From: Selenomonas sp. F0473 | GTDB taxonomy: Bacteria; Bacillota; Negativicutes; Selenomonadales; Selenomonadaceae | Assembly: GCF_000315545.1 (NCBI RefSeq) | Contig: NZ_JH992902.1 | Coordinates: forward strand, 779,280 to 843,279 | Direction of reading: 5' to 3' | DNA length: 64,000 bases | Notes under the pieces: model-generated | Seen by the model: only the letters and a program-made list of their open reading frames with translations | The model's database searches: none | Told to the model about the DNA's origin: nothing | Made by a program: the position numbers and the translations under genes | In this document: positions 25,007 through 34,728 of the stretch, one piece after another | How the letters are laid out: each line of letters begins with the position of its first letter | Numbering within the stretch: the stretch's first letter is position 1

Positions 25007-26734
25007 TTAGTTGTCTTTGAACGCTGCGACGAGGTTCTTAAGACGTGCCGTTCCCTCTTTGAAAGTTTGAATCTTCGTGAGGATTTCCTCATACTGGCCG
25101 GCCATACCGACAACTTTCTCGGCAATCTTCGTATTCCCCTCGGCGCCCTCGTGCGTTGCGTTGCGGATCTCTTCCATCGCCTGATTCATCTCGCCGACCG
25201 AGGCAAGGAGTTTCTTCGAAGCCGCGGCTGTGTCCTCTGCCGTCTTACGGAAATATGCCGTATCCTTCTCATAGGACCGGGTCGTCTCATCCATGCGGTT
25301 ATAATCCGCATTGACGTCCTCGTCGATAAATTTCAGCAGGCTGTACGTTCCGCCTGAAAGAGCCTGCACAGAATCCGTCACCTGCCCCGTGAGATTCTTG
25401 ATTTTCTCCGTCGTCTCATGGGACTGCTCGGCAAGTTTGCCGACCTCTCCCGCAACAACAGCGAATCCGCGGCCCTGCTCGCCCGCACGCGCCGCTTCAA
25501 TACTCGCATTCAGCGCGAGGAGGTTGGTCTGCTCGGCAATCTCCGCAATATCGCGCGCGAGCTGCCCGATCTGATCGACCACCTTTGCCGATTCGATCGC
25601 GGATTCGACCGATTCTTTTGTCGCGCCGTATATTCGATTGGCGCTTTCGCGCGACTGCTCCATTGCCGTCTTGAGCTGCGAGACGCGGCCCACAATCTCC
25701 TGCGCGTAGTCCTCGCTCTGCACCGCGGCATCGGCGGCATCTTTGATCCCGTCGCTCAGTTCCGCACTCAGGTGCTGGACATTCGACGTGGACGCCGCCG
25801 TCTCCTCCATGCCCGCCGACATCTCTTCGGTCACGGCGGACATATCCTGTGTGTCGCCGCTGAGATCGCGCAGCATCTGCTCGAGTTCGCCAACCATGGC
25901 GTCGGTGGTCTCCGCTTCTTCGTGCACCTGCTTCATAAAGCCCTGCATTTTCCCAAGCGCCTGCACGACAACACCGATTTCATCGTGCCGCGCGGAGAGT
26001 TCCGCGGGGATCTCACGGCTCAGATCACCTGCCGCCACGGCGTTCAAATGGCTGATCGATGTGGCAAGCGGTCCGGAGATATTGTCCGCAATGAGACGGG
26101 AAACGAGAATGCCGAAGCCCAACGCAAGGAGAAGGATCACGGCAAAGACGTATACGGTCTGCTCATAGCGTATATCGTTCGCTTCAAAGACCTGCTTGCC
26201 CTGGAACACATTATCCGGCGTGAGCACGCCCATATTGCTTGAAATCACGGTAAGGGACGAGAGATTGTTGAATACGGCGATACGATCCTCGGGCGATGTG
26301 CCCATATTGTTGACCGCGCCGACTTTGTCAGACGCGACGCCGAGATTTTTCTGCAGTTCGTCGATGGTCGCCTGCGCCCGCTCGCTCGTATCGATCTTCT
26401 TGAGTTCCTCCATATCGTGGCGAATGCCGTCGAGGTTGCCGAGCACGTCGTCCACGAGAATTCTACGGCTGTCCGCCGTCATATCCTGCTGCAGGATATA
26501 GGGTATGTTGACGCTGATCTTACGCAGGCGGTTGTTCGCGTCGTTCAGATACTGCGTCGTCATCAAATTGTGGTTATACATGTCGTCGAGCGACTGCTTT
26601 GCCTGATAGTTCGAGTAGATGCCGACGGCCGCAACGATCAACAAAGCGGCTAAAAGGGATACGGAGAGAATAAACACTTTTGCGCGCACACTGTAGTCTT
26701 TCATCGCATCCGCGCCGATTACCGGAATATTCAT
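25007..26734 (-). CDS. Methyl-accepting chemotaxis protein, four-helix-bundle type
   Basis: A 575-residue chemoreceptor. A cytoplasmic N-terminal stretch is followed by TM1 ([21 protein letters not shown]), a periplasmic helical sensor of about 140 residues, TM2 ([23 protein letters not shown]), HAMP and a long signalling coil. The coil carries the conserved tip [43 protein letters not shown]. The ATG at 26732-26734 has AGGAGG 8 bases upstream. It follows a sugar-binding lipoprotein gene by 13 bases, so the receptor may sense that protein in its ligand-bound form, as Tar or Trg do with their binding proteins. The kinase CheA and CheW are not in the window. No clear terminator separates it from the groESL promoter. 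Confidence 0.92.
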   Translation of the reverse strand: MNIPVIGADAMKDYSVRAKVFILSVSLLAALLIVAAVGIYSNYQAKQSLDDMYNHNLMTTQYLNDANNRLRKISVNIPYILQQDMTADSRRILVDDVLGNLDGIRHDMEELKKIDTSERAQATIDELQKNLGVASDKVGAVNNMGTSPEDRIAVFNNLSSLTVISSNMGVLTPDNVFQGKQVFEANDIRYEQTVYVFAVILLLALGFGILVSRLIADNISGPLATSISHLNAVAAGDLSREIPAELSARHDEIGVVVQALGKMQGFMKQVHEEAETTDAMVGELEQMLRDLSGDTQDMSAVTEEMSAGMEETAASTSNVQHLSAELSDGIKDAADAAVQSEDYAQEIVGRVSQLKTAMEQSRESANRIYGATKESVESAIESAKVVDQIGQLARDIAEIAEQTNLLALNASIEAARAGEQGRGFAVVAGEVGKLAEQSHETTEKIKNLTGQVTDSVQALSGGTYSLLKFIDEDVNADYNRMDETTRSYEKDTAYFRKTAEDTAAASKKLLASVGEMNQAMEEIRNATHEGAEGNTKIAEKVVGMAGQYEEILTKIQTFKEGTARLKNLVAAFKDN

Positions 26735-26747
26735 GGCTCTGTCCTCC

Positions 26748-27671
26748 TCAATTCGCAGCCTGTGCCACGTTGTCCTGCGTGATGGATGTGAAGGGAACGG
26801 CAATATCGCTCGACGGCGGCGCGCCCTTTAAGAAGCCTTCCGCCAATGTAAGGGCTCCCTCGCCCTGCCCCTTGGCATCCTGCTTGATGGTCTGCACCAT
26901 CTCGCCCGCTTCGACCGCCGCAAGTCCGGACGGCGTCGCATCGACGCCGGATACGAGGCACCCCGTAAGACGGTTCGCACTCTTGAGAGCCTGTACCGCA
27001 CCGAGCGCCATCTCGTCATTTCCCGCCACAACGCCGTCGATTTGAGGGAACATACTCATCCAAAGCATCATGGTCTTAAGCGCCTCGGCTTTGCTCCATC
27101 CCGCATCGAAAAAAGAGAGCAGCTGAATATCGGAGCGCTTGTCGAGACAGGCCTCCTTGAATCCTTCCCAGCGTCCGACCGCACTGCTCTGTGTGCCGTC
27201 TCCCTGGAAATACACAATCTTCGCGTTCGGGGGCAGATGGGACGCCATGTATTCGCCCTGCATGCGTCCCGCTTCTTTATCGTCCGAGAATGCACGCAGC
27301 ACCTTTCCGCCCGCAACGCTCCGATTCACGGTAATCACGGGAATCCCCGCGTCGTTTGCCTTTTCGATCGTTTTTACGATACTTGAGCCGTCTACGGCTA
27401 GGAGCACGATCGCGCCCGCGCCGCTGCGAATGACTTCGTTCAGCTGGTCGATCTGCATATTCCCGTCGTTCTTCGCGTCGAGAAAGTCCACCTGAATCCC
27501 GTCCGCCTTTGCCTTGCGGTCAAAGGCTTCTCTGATCTGTGAACAGAACCCGTCCGCATCGTCAAAATTTGCATAAACGACGCGGTCTGAACCGCCTCCC
27601 GTGAGGCCGCATCCGGCGAGCCCGAGACAAGCGGCCGGCAGCAGCAGGAGTCCCCATTTTTTCAGATTCAT
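26748..27671 (-). CDS. RbsB-like sugar-binding lipoprotein
   Basis: A 307-residue periplasmic-binding protein with lipoprotein signal (lipobox LAGC, cysteine 21) and the Peripla_BP_4 pattern: [48 protein letters not shown], then [20 protein letters not shown] and [20 protein letters not shown]. It should capture a sugar or autoinducer-2-like ligand at the outer face of the membrane. There are no ABC permease or ATPase genes beside it. Instead it lies between ilvN and a chemoreceptor gene, so its likely job is chemotactic sensing. The start follows GAGGGAGG by 8 bases. Confidence 0.87.
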   Translation of the reverse strand: MNLKKWGLLLLPAACLGLAGCGLTGGGSDRVVYANFDDADGFCSQIREAFDRKAKADGIQVDFLDAKNDGNMQIDQLNEVIRSGAGAIVLLAVDGSSIVKTIEKANDAGIPVITVNRSVAGGKVLRAFSDDKEAGRMQGEYMASHLPPNAKIVYFQGDGTQSSAVGRWEGFKEACLDKRSDIQLLSFFDAGWSKAEALKTMMLWMSMFPQIDGVVAGNDEMALGAVQALKSANRLTGCLVSGVDATPSGLAAVEAGEMVQTIKQDAKGQGEGALTLAEGFLKGAPPSSDIAVPFTSITQDNVAQAAN

Positions 27672-27698
27672 AACATTTTCCTCCCTCTTCAATTCCAT

Positions 27699-28199
27699 TT
27701 ACATACCTTTGACGGGAACGGGACCGCGCGACAGCGCGATGGCGCCCGTCCGTGCGATCTCGATGATGCCGTAGTCGGAGAGCAGCTCCGAGAGCGCATC
27801 GATCTTTTTCGCATCCCCCGTCAACTCGACGACAACATTCTCTACCCCTACGTCCACGATCCGTGCGCGGAAGATATTCACGACGTCGATGATCTGCGCC
27901 CGTGTTTCCTTCGTCGCGCGTACCTTGATGAGCACGAGTTCGCGGGTGATGGAGTCAAATTGTGTGAGATTGACGATCTTGACGACGTCAATCAGCTTCG
28001 AAAGCTGCGTCACCACTTGGTTGAGTTCGTTCTCCGAGGCCACGGAAACAACGATGTTGATGCGCGTGACGGCCTTTTCCTCCGTATAGCCGGCAGAGAT
28101 GCTTTCGATGTTGAACGCGCGGCGGCTGATGAGGCCCGCGATATGCGTGAGTACGCCCGGTTTGTTGTCGACCAGTACCGCGAGCAAATATTTATCCAT
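27699..28199 (-). CDS. ilvN: Acetolactate synthase small (regulatory) subunit
   Basis: A 166-residue small subunit (also called IlvH). It opens with an ACT domain (YLLAVLVDNKPGVLTHIAGLISRRAFNIESISAGYTEEKAVTRINIVV) and closes with the ALS_ss C-terminal domain (VLIKVRATKETRAQIIDVVNIFRARIVDVG). The ACT domain gives valine feedback inhibition to the catalytic subunit. The ATG at 28197-28199 lies one base after the ilvB stop, so the two are translationally coupled. A longer in-frame frame to 28388 is antisense-like noise inside ilvB. Confidence 0.97.
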   Translation of the reverse strand: MDKYLLAVLVDNKPGVLTHIAGLISRRAFNIESISAGYTEEKAVTRINIVVSVASENELNQVVTQLSKLIDVVKIVNLTQFDSITRELVLIKVRATKETRAQIIDVVNIFRARIVDVGVENVVVELTGDAKKIDALSELLSDYGIIEIARTGAIALSRGPVPVKGM

Positions 28200-28200
28200 C

Positions 28201-29889
28201 TCATCTTCCCCCCAGTACCATTTGATCGAGCCGCTTTCCTCCAGGCACCATCGGCATGACATCCGCCTCTTCCGGCACGATGACGTCGATGAGACGCGCT
28301 CCGTCCGCCGCAAGGAGCTGCGGCAGCTCCGCGGCAAGCTGCTCGTTCGTCTCGATACGCGCGCCCGCAACGCCCATCGCCGCCGCAAGTTTTACATAAT
28401 CGGTCTTCCCCTTGAGCTCCGAAGCGGAATAATGTCGGTTGTAAAAGAGCCGCTGCCACTGTCCCACCATGCCGAGGATGGAGTTATGTACGACGACGAC
28501 CTTGATGTCGACGGCGTTGTCGGCGACGGTCGCAAACTCCTGACAGTTCATCATGATGCTGCCGTCGCCCGTGATCAGCACAACCTTTTTATCGGGGCGG
28601 GCGAGCTTTGCCCCCAGTGCCGCCGGGAGGCCGTAGCCCATCGTGCCGAGACCGCCCGAGGTCAGGAACGTGCGCGGTTCCCTGCACGAGAAGAACTGCG
28701 CCGCCCACATCTGATGCTGGCCCACATCCGTGACACAGATCGTATCTTCGTCCATCAGCGCCCGTACCTTACCGACGAGAGCCTCGGGCCGGATCTCCGC
28801 CGACTCTTTCCATGCGAGCGGGTGGGCGCGCGCCATCGAGAGCACCTCGCCCAGCCACGGACGAAACCGTACCGGAAGGTCGCCCTCAACGGCACGCACC
28901 GCGGAAACAAAAGCCGGAAGCGTCCCGCGCAGATCCCCGACGACGGGGATATCGGCACGCACATTCTTGTTGATCTCCGCGGGATCGATATCGAAATGGA
29001 CAATGCGCGCCTTTGGCGCGAACCCCGCCGTATTGCCCGTCACGCGGTCGCTAAACCGCGTGCCGACGGCGATGAGGAGATCGCATTCCTGTATCGCCAT
29101 ATTGGAGGCATAGGAGCCGTGCATGCCTGCCATCCCGGTAAATCCCTCGGCGTCCGCATCGACGGCGCCGAGCCCCATCAGCGTCGCCACAGACGGCATG
29201 CCCGTGAGCGATAGGAGCTCCCGAACCGCCGCCGACATATCCGAGAGCACGACGCCGCCGCCGACAAAAAGCAGCGGCTGCTCCGCCGCAGCCAGCGCCG
29301 CCGCGGCCTCTCGAACCGCCGCGGGATCAAAGGAGACATCGCCCGTATAGCCGTGCAGCTTCACCCCGCTCGGATACCGATAGTCGATCTGCGCGTCGAA
29401 CACATCCTTGGCCACGTCGATGACAACAACGCCCGGGCGCCCCGTCCGCGCAATATAAAACGCCTCTTTGACGATGCGCGGCAGATCCGCCGCCTCCTTC
29501 ACGAGATAGTTGTGCTTCGTGATCGGGGTCGTAATGCCGACAATATCCGCCTCTTGGAACGAATCCTTTCCAATATAAGGGTTCGCGACCTGCCCCGTGA
29601 TGCAGACCATCGGTACCGAGTCCATATGCGCCGTCGCGATGCCCGTCACAAGATTCGTCGCGCCGGGCCCCGACGTCGCAAAGACGACGCCGACCTTCCC
29701 CGAAGCGCGCGCATAGCCGTCCGCCGCGTGCGCCGCCCCCTGCTCGTGTCGGGTGAGTATATGACGGAACCCCATTTTATAAATTTCATCGTAGAGCGTA
29801 AGCACGGCGCCGCCCGGATATCCAAAGACGACCTCGACATCCTCCTGCCTTAAGCATTCTAAAAGCGCGCGCGCACCGTTCATCAACAA
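28201..29889 (-). CDS. ilvB: Acetolactate synthase large (catalytic) subunit
   Basis: A ThDP-dependent enzyme of about 562 residues that makes acetolactate or acetohydroxybutyrate, the first common step of branched-chain amino acid synthesis. Motifs: VFGYPGGAVLTLYDEIYK, RHEQGAAHAADGYARASG (ThDP glutamate), FATSGPGATNLVTGIATAHMDSVPMVCITGQV, LTSGGLGTMGYGLPAALGAKLA, and the ThDP/Mg motif ITGDGSIMMNCQEFATVADNAVDIKVVVVHNSILGMVGQWQ. The TTG at 29887-29889 is 9 bases after AGGAGG; an ATG two codons later is the alternative. It is first in ilvB-ilvN-binding protein-chemoreceptor, behind a near-consensus promoter. Confidence 0.96.
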   Translation of the reverse strand: MLMNGARALLECLRQEDVEVVFGYPGGAVLTLYDEIYKMGFRHILTRHEQGAAHAADGYARASGKVGVVFATSGPGATNLVTGIATAHMDSVPMVCITGQVANPYIGKDSFQEADIVGITTPITKHNYLVKEAADLPRIVKEAFYIARTGRPGVVVIDVAKDVFDAQIDYRYPSGVKLHGYTGDVSFDPAAVREAAAALAAAEQPLLFVGGGVVLSDMSAAVRELLSLTGMPSVATLMGLGAVDADAEGFTGMAGMHGSYASNMAIQECDLLIAVGTRFSDRVTGNTAGFAPKARIVHFDIDPAEINKNVRADIPVVGDLRGTLPAFVSAVRAVEGDLPVRFRPWLGEVLSMARAHPLAWKESAEIRPEALVGKVRALMDEDTICVTDVGQHQMWAAQFFSCREPRTFLTSGGLGTMGYGLPAALGAKLARPDKKVVLITGDGSIMMNCQEFATVADNAVDIKVVVVHNSILGMVGQWQRLFYNRHYSASELKGKTDYVKLAAAMGVAGARIETNEQLAAELPQLLAADGARLIDVIVPEEADVMPMVPGGKRLDQMVLGGR

Positions 29890-29937
29890 ATTAAAACTCC
29901 TCCTAAAATACTGTTCTCCCGATTTTAATATACCTTT

Positions 29938-29966
29938 ATTATAAGACTTTCTTCCTTTTTTGACAA
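29938..29966 (-). promoter_or_regulatory. Promoter of ilvBN
   Basis: On the minus strand -35 TTGTCA (29966-29961), a 17-base spacer, -10 TATAAT (29943-29938). I see no leader-peptide attenuator or T-box; the leader is short. Confidence 0.85.
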
Positions 29967-29988
29967 CCATAGACGGAACTTCAAGCGC

Positions 29989-30660
29989 TCAGATGTGTTC
30001 ACTGGCGAGGACAAGCGCGTAAACGTTCTGCGCTCCGGCGCGTTTGAGTACTCGGGCACATTCCATAAGCGTCGTTCCTGTCGTCATGATATCGTCGACG
30101 AGCAGAATGTTCTTTCCTGCGATTTGCGCGTCTTCCGCGACGGCAAATGCCCCGCGCAGTTCCTTCCGCCGTTCCTCCCGCGCGGCGTTATAGAGCGGCG
30201 CCGTCTCGCGCGTCCGCACGAGAATCGTTTCGAGCGGGATGCCGTGTGCCCGAAGCCACGGTGCAAAGATGAGTACGGTTTGATTGAATCCGCGTTCCCG
30301 TTCACGTTCGGGCGCAAGCGGCACGGGCGCCGCCGTGAGCGCGTCCGGAAGCCGCGCAAGCGCCTCTTCTCCCGCCGCGAGCATCGCATGCAGCTGCACG
30401 AGAACGCCCTTTTTCTTTTGATACTTAAGGGCGCGCAGAAGATCGCGGACGCCCTCGCGGTAATGTCCGAGCGCCCAGATCCCCGCGATATATGCCGCGG
30501 CATCCGCAGGCCGTGCAATCGCACGCAGACCGGCAAGCCGCCGCGCACAGGTGTCGCAGAAGTCGCCGCGGCGCTCCACATATGCGCGGCAGTTCGGACA
30601 GCGCGGCGGAAATAAAAAATCCGTCAGTATCGACAGCAAGATCATCCCTCCGGTGAGCAT
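29989..30660 (-). CDS. comF: ComF-family phosphoribosyltransferase-like protein
   Basis: A 223-residue ComF protein. It has an N-terminal zinc ribbon (C21-P-N-C24 and C35-D-T-C38) and a phosphoribosyltransferase-like C-terminus with APVPLAPERERERGFNQ and the PRPP-loop motif ILLVDDIMTTGTTLMECARVLKRAGA. ComF assists the import of single-stranded DNA in natural transformation; related proteins (GntX) occur in non-competent bacteria. No other competence gene is in the window. A second start at 30645 is possible. It is divergent from brnQ. Confidence 0.92.
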   Translation of the reverse strand: MLTGGMILLSILTDFLFPPRCPNCRAYVERRGDFCDTCARRLAGLRAIARPADAAAYIAGIWALGHYREGVRDLLRALKYQKKKGVLVQLHAMLAAGEEALARLPDALTAAPVPLAPERERERGFNQTVLIFAPWLRAHGIPLETILVRTRETAPLYNAAREERRKELRGAFAVAEDAQIAGKNILLVDDIMTTGTTLMECARVLKRAGAQNVYALVLASEHI

Positions 30661-30791
30661 TATCTATATGAATCGCTATTCTTAAGGGAAGAAGAGAACC
30701 GTTCCCCGTGTGTTAAATCGCCGGTCTGCGACAACGGCAGACGAAAATAGAGGAGATTTTCAAAAACCGGCAGCGAATTTGCCGTATGCAA

Positions 30792-30820
30792 TTGACATGC
30801 GCAGCCAAGTCTGCAATAAT
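30792..30820 (+). promoter_or_regulatory. Promoter of brnQ
   Basis: -35 TTGACA (30792-30797), a 17-base spacer, -10 AATAAT (30815-30820). About 80 bases of leader precede the start. Confidence 0.75.
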
Positions 30821-30899
30821 GCAGATTATGCGCAAATTTCGCCCCCATACGGGACGACGCGGCAAAGAAATTCATCAATTGATATAAAGGAGAATTTTT

Positions 30900-32255
30900 A
30901 TGAAGGGACTCAGTATCCACCCTCTGAAAAAAAAGGACCTGCTCACGTTCGGGCTGATGATGTTTTCCATCTACTTCGGCGCGGGCAACCTCATCTTTGC
31001 GCCTGTGCTCGGGCAGGCCGCCGGCGAGCATACGTTCATCGCGATGCTCGGGTTCATGACGACGGGCATCGGCCTGCCGCTGCTCGGCATCACGGCGATC
31101 GCGCTCTGCGGCGGGGACTATGCGCCGCTCATTCGGAAACGCACATCGCCGCAGTTCGCCGCGGGGCTGCTCGTCCTGCTCTATCTCATCATCGGCCCGC
31201 TCTTTGCGATGCCGCGTTCGGGTGCGGTCTCGTTTGAAATCGGCATTCGTCCGTTCCTTGACGCGGACAATATCGCTCTCGGACAGCTCATCTATACGGC
31301 AGTCTTCTTTTCCGCCGCGCATTACCTCGCGCTGACGCCGAGCAAAATCGTCGACCGCGTTGGCAAAATTCTCACGCCCGCGCTCCTCACCGTCCTCCTC
31401 ATCCTCTTCGTCCGCGCGTTCCAAATGCCGCTCGGCGATATTCTTCCCGCAACGGGCGCCTACATCGACGCGCCGTTCGCGCAGGGCTTTCAGGACGGCT
31501 ACCAAACGATGGACCTGCTCGCCTCCATCGGCATCGGGGCGCTGGTCGCGAACGCCATCCGGCTGCGCGGGGTCAGCGACAGCCGCGCCATCGGTCTCAC
31601 ATGCCTCTGCTCCGGTCTCATGACGGTCGTTCTCATGACGGCAGTTTACGGTTCGCTCGCCTACCTCGGCGCGACGACCGCCGCCGTCCTCGGCCACTCG
31701 GAGAACGGCGGCCAGCTCCTCTCCGCCGCGGTAGGTATCTTCTTCGGCGCGGGCGGCAATCTGCTGCTCGCCGTTATCATCGGCCTCGCGTGCCTCACGA
31801 CCACCTGCGGCATCAATTCGAGCGCCGCGATGTACTTCAATCAACTCTTCAAGGGCAGAATCACCTACGAGCGTTTGCTGCTCCTCTTCAACGCCGTCAG
31901 CTTTGCCATCTCGAACATCGGTCTGACGCAAATCATCGCCATCACCATCCCTTTCCTGATCGCCATCTATCCGCTCGTCATCGTCTTTGTCATCCTCTCG
32001 CTCTTCGACTTCTATACGGGCCGCCATAAGCTCATCTATCAGTGTGCGATGGGGTTCACGCTCGTCTTCTCCGTTATCGACGGGCTCCACACCGCAGGCA
32101 TCAGCAGCGCCGCGCTCGACGCGGTGCTCGCCGCGCATCTGCCGTTCTACGGCATTACGATGGGCTGGGTCTGCCCCGCCGCGCTCGGCGCGCTGGTCGG
32201 ACGGCTCCTCTCAACCGTCCAAAACCCCGCCGCAGAGGTCGACGCCTCGCAATGA
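30900..32255 (+). CDS. brnQ: Branched-chain amino acid transporter BrnQ (LIVCS family)
   Basis: A 451-residue membrane protein with about 12 membrane segments. Family marks: LTFGLMMFSIYFGAGNLIFAPVLGQAAGE near the N-terminus, GPLFAMPRSGAVSFEIGI, then LTTTCGINSSAAMYFNQLFKG and FDFYTGRHKLIYQ. It imports leucine, isoleucine and valine with Na+ or H+. The start follows AAAGGAG. ilvBN lie nearby and codY is about 4 kb away, which fits regulation by branched-chain amino acid supply, although I see no convincing CodY box at its promoter. Confidence 0.95.
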   Translation: MKGLSIHPLKKKDLLTFGLMMFSIYFGAGNLIFAPVLGQAAGEHTFIAMLGFMTTGIGLPLLGITAIALCGGDYAPLIRKRTSPQFAAGLLVLLYLIIGPLFAMPRSGAVSFEIGIRPFLDADNIALGQLIYTAVFFSAAHYLALTPSKIVDRVGKILTPALLTVLLILFVRAFQMPLGDILPATGAYIDAPFAQGFQDGYQTMDLLASIGIGALVANAIRLRGVSDSRAIGLTCLCSGLMTVVLMTAVYGSLAYLGATTAAVLGHSENGGQLLSAAVGIFFGAGGNLLLAVIIGLACLTTTCGINSSAAMYFNQLFKGRITYERLLLLFNAVSFAISNIGLTQIIAITIPFLIAIYPLVIVFVILSLFDFYTGRHKLIYQCAMGFTLVFSVIDGLHTAGISSAALDAVLAAHLPFYGITMGWVCPAALGALVGRLLSTVQNPAAEVDASQ

Positions 32256-32261
32256 AAAACC

Positions 32262-32299
32262 GAGGCGCCGCACTTTCACTTGTGCCGCGCCTCTTTTTT
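32262..32299 (+). terminator. Terminator of brnQ
   Basis: GAGGCGCCGCAC (32262-32273) pairs with GTGCCGCGCCTC (32282-32293) with a small internal mismatch and is followed by TTTTTT. Confidence 0.9.
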
Positions 32300-32532
32300 A
32301 TTGCGAAAACACATCGCAACCGCGCGAAATTATAAATCATCCCCGCCGAAACGGTCCCCGTATACTCGCATCAAAAAACTGACGCCGTACGGTTATTTTA
32401 TCACAGACAGCCGCCGATATGCCGCAATATTTTTTCATGCGAAATTTGTTGCCGGCAAAACAATTCTCATTTATCTTTTGTTCACTGTACAAAAATATAT
32501 GGACAATACGATATAAGTTCAAAATAGGACTC

Positions 32533-32561
32533 TTGACTATTGCGTCATCTTCGTATATTAT
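32533..32561 (+). promoter_or_regulatory. Promoter of the dCache chemoreceptor gene
   Basis: -35 TTGACT (32533-32538), a 17-base spacer, -10 TATTAT (32556-32561). It implies a leader of about 120 bases. Confidence 0.75.
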
Positions 32562-32626
32562 GGGGAAGGATTCCAATATGAGTCTAATAACCATAGCTGA
32601 TCGGCACAGTCCGTAGGATAGATAAA

Positions 32627-32663
32627 GGATACGATATGTGATATGGAAAGGCTTATCGTATCC
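32627..32663 (+). promoter_or_regulatory. Leader hairpin of the dCache chemoreceptor mRNA
   Basis: GGATACGATA (32627-32636) pairs perfectly with TATCGTATCC (32654-32663) across a 17-base loop. It ends 25 bases before the start codon, close to the ribosome site, and has no T tract, so it is not a simple terminator. Confidence 0.6.
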
Positions 32664-32688
32664 ATCGGGGTTAGAAAGGACGGATCCT

Positions 32689-34653
32689 ATGAATCTACGT
32701 GCAAAAATCATGACACTCGTCGGTGTCCCGCTCATCTGTATCTTCCTCATTATGTTGGGAACGATCTATTGGAAGGCATCGGAAAGCATCCAAGAAGTCG
32801 CCTCACAGGAAATGATCCAGATGGCAAACGTCTACGCGGCCAACATCAATACGGCGCTGCAGGCGAAATCGCGCACGCTCGAGACGATTACGCGTCTTTG
32901 GAGCACGAAGCCGACCTCCTACGAGGACATGACGCTCGGCGCAAAGGAATTTGCGACGCAGACCTCCGATTTCTTCGTCGGTTTCCCTGACAAACCGTTC
33001 ATCGACGGCGCTGGGTATGACATCCCAAGCGACTTTGACGCGACGTCGCGCGGCTGGTACAAGGAAGCGTTCGGCTCGACCAAGGTCTGCCAGTCCTCCG
33101 TCTATAAGGCGGCGAACGGCATGCCGGTCGTCAGCTTCAGTTCCGCGATCCGCGAAGGCAATACCGTCATCGGCGTCGCGGGCTGCGACCTGAACCTCGG
33201 GATTGTCGCGGATATGCTCTCCAAGGCAAAGATCTATGATACGGGCAAGGCCTTCCTCATCACCAAGGACGGCAATTTTATCTATCATGAGAAGTATAGC
33301 CTCGACGACAGCATTTCCTCCGTCAAAGAACCCGAGCTGCAGGAGCTGGCATCGACATTCCTTTCGGGCAAATCCTCTTTTACCGCAAGCGCCGATAACT
33401 TCTACGCTTCGACACCGGTCGGCGATTCGGGATGGTCGCTCGTGCTGTGCGTGCCGCAGTCCGAGGTTTTCGCCTCGTCGAAAGCCCTGCTCGGCATCAT
33501 GGTCGGCATCGCAATCGCCGCATTCGTCATACTTTCGGGCATTCTCTTCTACATCGCGCGGCTGATCTCCGTTCCGGTCGAGGATCTCGCCGGATTCGCC
33601 GCAACCGTCGCGCAGGGAGATCTGCGCAAAACGGCGCTGCCGGTCGAGCGCACCGACGAAATCGGCACGCTGCACAATTCCTTCTGCAACATGACGCATA
33701 ACCTGCGCAAACTCATCCGGCAGGTCAGCGAAATCGCGACGCACATTGCGGAATCGTCCGCGGATCTCTCGACGAATACCAAAGAGGCCGCGCAGGCCTC
33801 GGAGTATACGGCTAAATCCGTCGCGCAGGTTGCGGACTCTTCCCGCACGCAGAGCGAGACCATCTCCTCGGCGACGGGTCTTATGCAGGAAACCTCTTCC
33901 AGCATCTCGCAGGTCACCGACGTCATCAGCGAGATCGTCGACTCTGCGAAAGCCACGGAAGAAGCGACCCGCGAAGGTCAGACCATCCTGAGCGACACCA
34001 TCAATAAGATGAACAGTCTCAAAGACGGTACGGTCGCCGTAACCGACACGGTGAAAGAACTGCAAAACAGTGCACACGAGGTCTCGTCGATTGTCGAGAT
34101 GATCACGAACATCTCCGAGCAGACCAACCTCCTCGCGCTCAACGCGGCAATCGAGGCCGCCCGCGCAGGCGAGCACGGCAAAGGATTCTCCGTCGTCGCC
34201 GACGAGGTGCGTAAGCTCGCCGAGCAGTCGAAGGAAGCGACACAGAATATCTCCACGCTCCTCGGCAGCAACGCCGTGCAGATGGACAAAACCTTCCGCG
34301 CAATGGAAGAGCAGACCGTCAACGTGGAGGAAAGCGTCGAAGAAATCCACCGCTCGGGTGAAAAATTCGCAGCCATCTCCGAGCTCATCGAAGGGCTCTC
34401 CGGTCAGATCAACCACATCGCAGAGATTGCAAACTCCGTGCAGCAGACCAGCCACCGCGCCGTCAGCTCCATTGAGAATATCAAGAGCGGCTCGAACGAC
34501 GCGGATACCAAGATGCAGGAGGAAGTATCGAACATCTCCTCCGCGGCCGAGCAGCAGTCTGCGGCCATGTCGGAGATCGCCTCCGCGAGCCATACCCTTT
34601 CCGAACTCGGACAGGAACTCCAGCAGGCGACAAAGCTGTTCCGCTTATCCTAA
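32689..34653 (+). CDS. Methyl-accepting chemotaxis protein with periplasmic dCache domain
   Basis: A 654-residue chemoreceptor. TM1 is [23 protein letters not shown]. The periplasmic dCache_1 domain is shown by [35 protein letters not shown] and [42 protein letters not shown]2 is [28 protein letters not shown] follows, then the signalling domain with tip [40 protein letters not shown]. Such sensors usually bind amino acids or other small metabolites directly. The ATG at 32689 follows AAAGGA; the earlier in-frame start at 32638 lies inside the leader hairpin. It is transcribed alone, between two terminators. Confidence 0.94.
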   Translation: MNLRAKIMTLVGVPLICIFLIMLGTIYWKASESIQEVASQEMIQMANVYAANINTALQAKSRTLETITRLWSTKPTSYEDMTLGAKEFATQTSDFFVGFPDKPFIDGAGYDIPSDFDATSRGWYKEAFGSTKVCQSSVYKAANGMPVVSFSSAIREGNTVIGVAGCDLNLGIVADMLSKAKIYDTGKAFLITKDGNFIYHEKYSLDDSISSVKEPELQELASTFLSGKSSFTASADNFYASTPVGDSGWSLVLCVPQSEVFASSKALLGIMVGIAIAAFVILSGILFYIARLISVPVEDLAGFAATVAQGDLRKTALPVERTDEIGTLHNSFCNMTHNLRKLIRQVSEIATHIAESSADLSTNTKEAAQASEYTAKSVAQVADSSRTQSETISSATGLMQETSSSISQVTDVISEIVDSAKATEEATREGQTILSDTINKMNSLKDGTVAVTDTVKELQNSAHEVSSIVEMITNISEQTNLLALNAAIEAARAGEHGKGFSVVADEVRKLAEQSKEATQNISTLLGSNAVQMDKTFRAMEEQTVNVEESVEEIHRSGEKFAAISELIEGLSGQINHIAEIANSVQQTSHRAVSSIENIKSGSNDADTKMQEEVSNISSAAEQQSAAMSEIASASHTLSELGQELQQATKLFRLS

Positions 34654-34674
34654 GAACGACATCGCCCACATATA

Positions 34675-34713
34675 AAAACGGACCGATGGGAATATATCCC
34701 GTCGGTCCGTTTT
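34675..34713. terminator. Bidirectional terminator between the chemoreceptor gene and dedA
   Basis: AAAACGGACCGATGGG (34675-34690) pairs with CCCGTCGGTCCGTTTT (34698-34713), 7-base loop, T or A runs on both sides. Confidence 0.93.
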
Positions 34714-34728
34714 TATATTTTTATACCG

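Larger units (their letters stand above)
32300..32688 (+). other. Non-coding stretch between brnQ and the dCache chemoreceptor gene
   Basis: Nearly 390 bases without a convincing gene. The first part is AT-rich with no clear structure. The second part holds a promoter (32533-32561) and an approximately 120-base leader with a strong hairpin (32627-32663) before the chemoreceptor start. It does not match a known cyclic-di-GMP riboswitch that I can recognise. Confidence 0.6.

Noticed and set aside
29884-29937. T-box or leader-peptide attenuator before ilvB
   Set aside because: The leader is only about 50 bases and has no branched-chain codon run, T-box sequence or terminator hairpin.
30740-30780. 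CodY box upstream of brnQ (GATTTTCAAAAACC)
   Set aside because: Five mismatches to the 15-base consensus AATTTTCWGAAAATT in AT-containing DNA; too weak to claim without a matrix scan.
30660-32138. A 492-codon minus-strand frame opposite brnQ
   Set aside because: Glu/Arg/Asp-rich complement of a membrane protein gene. brnQ itself has a promoter, ribosome site, terminator and family motifs.
32562-32688. Cyclic-di-GMP riboswitch in the chemoreceptor leader
   Set aside because: The expected tetraloop-receptor stems and the conserved core sequences are not visible; only a single hairpin can be supported.
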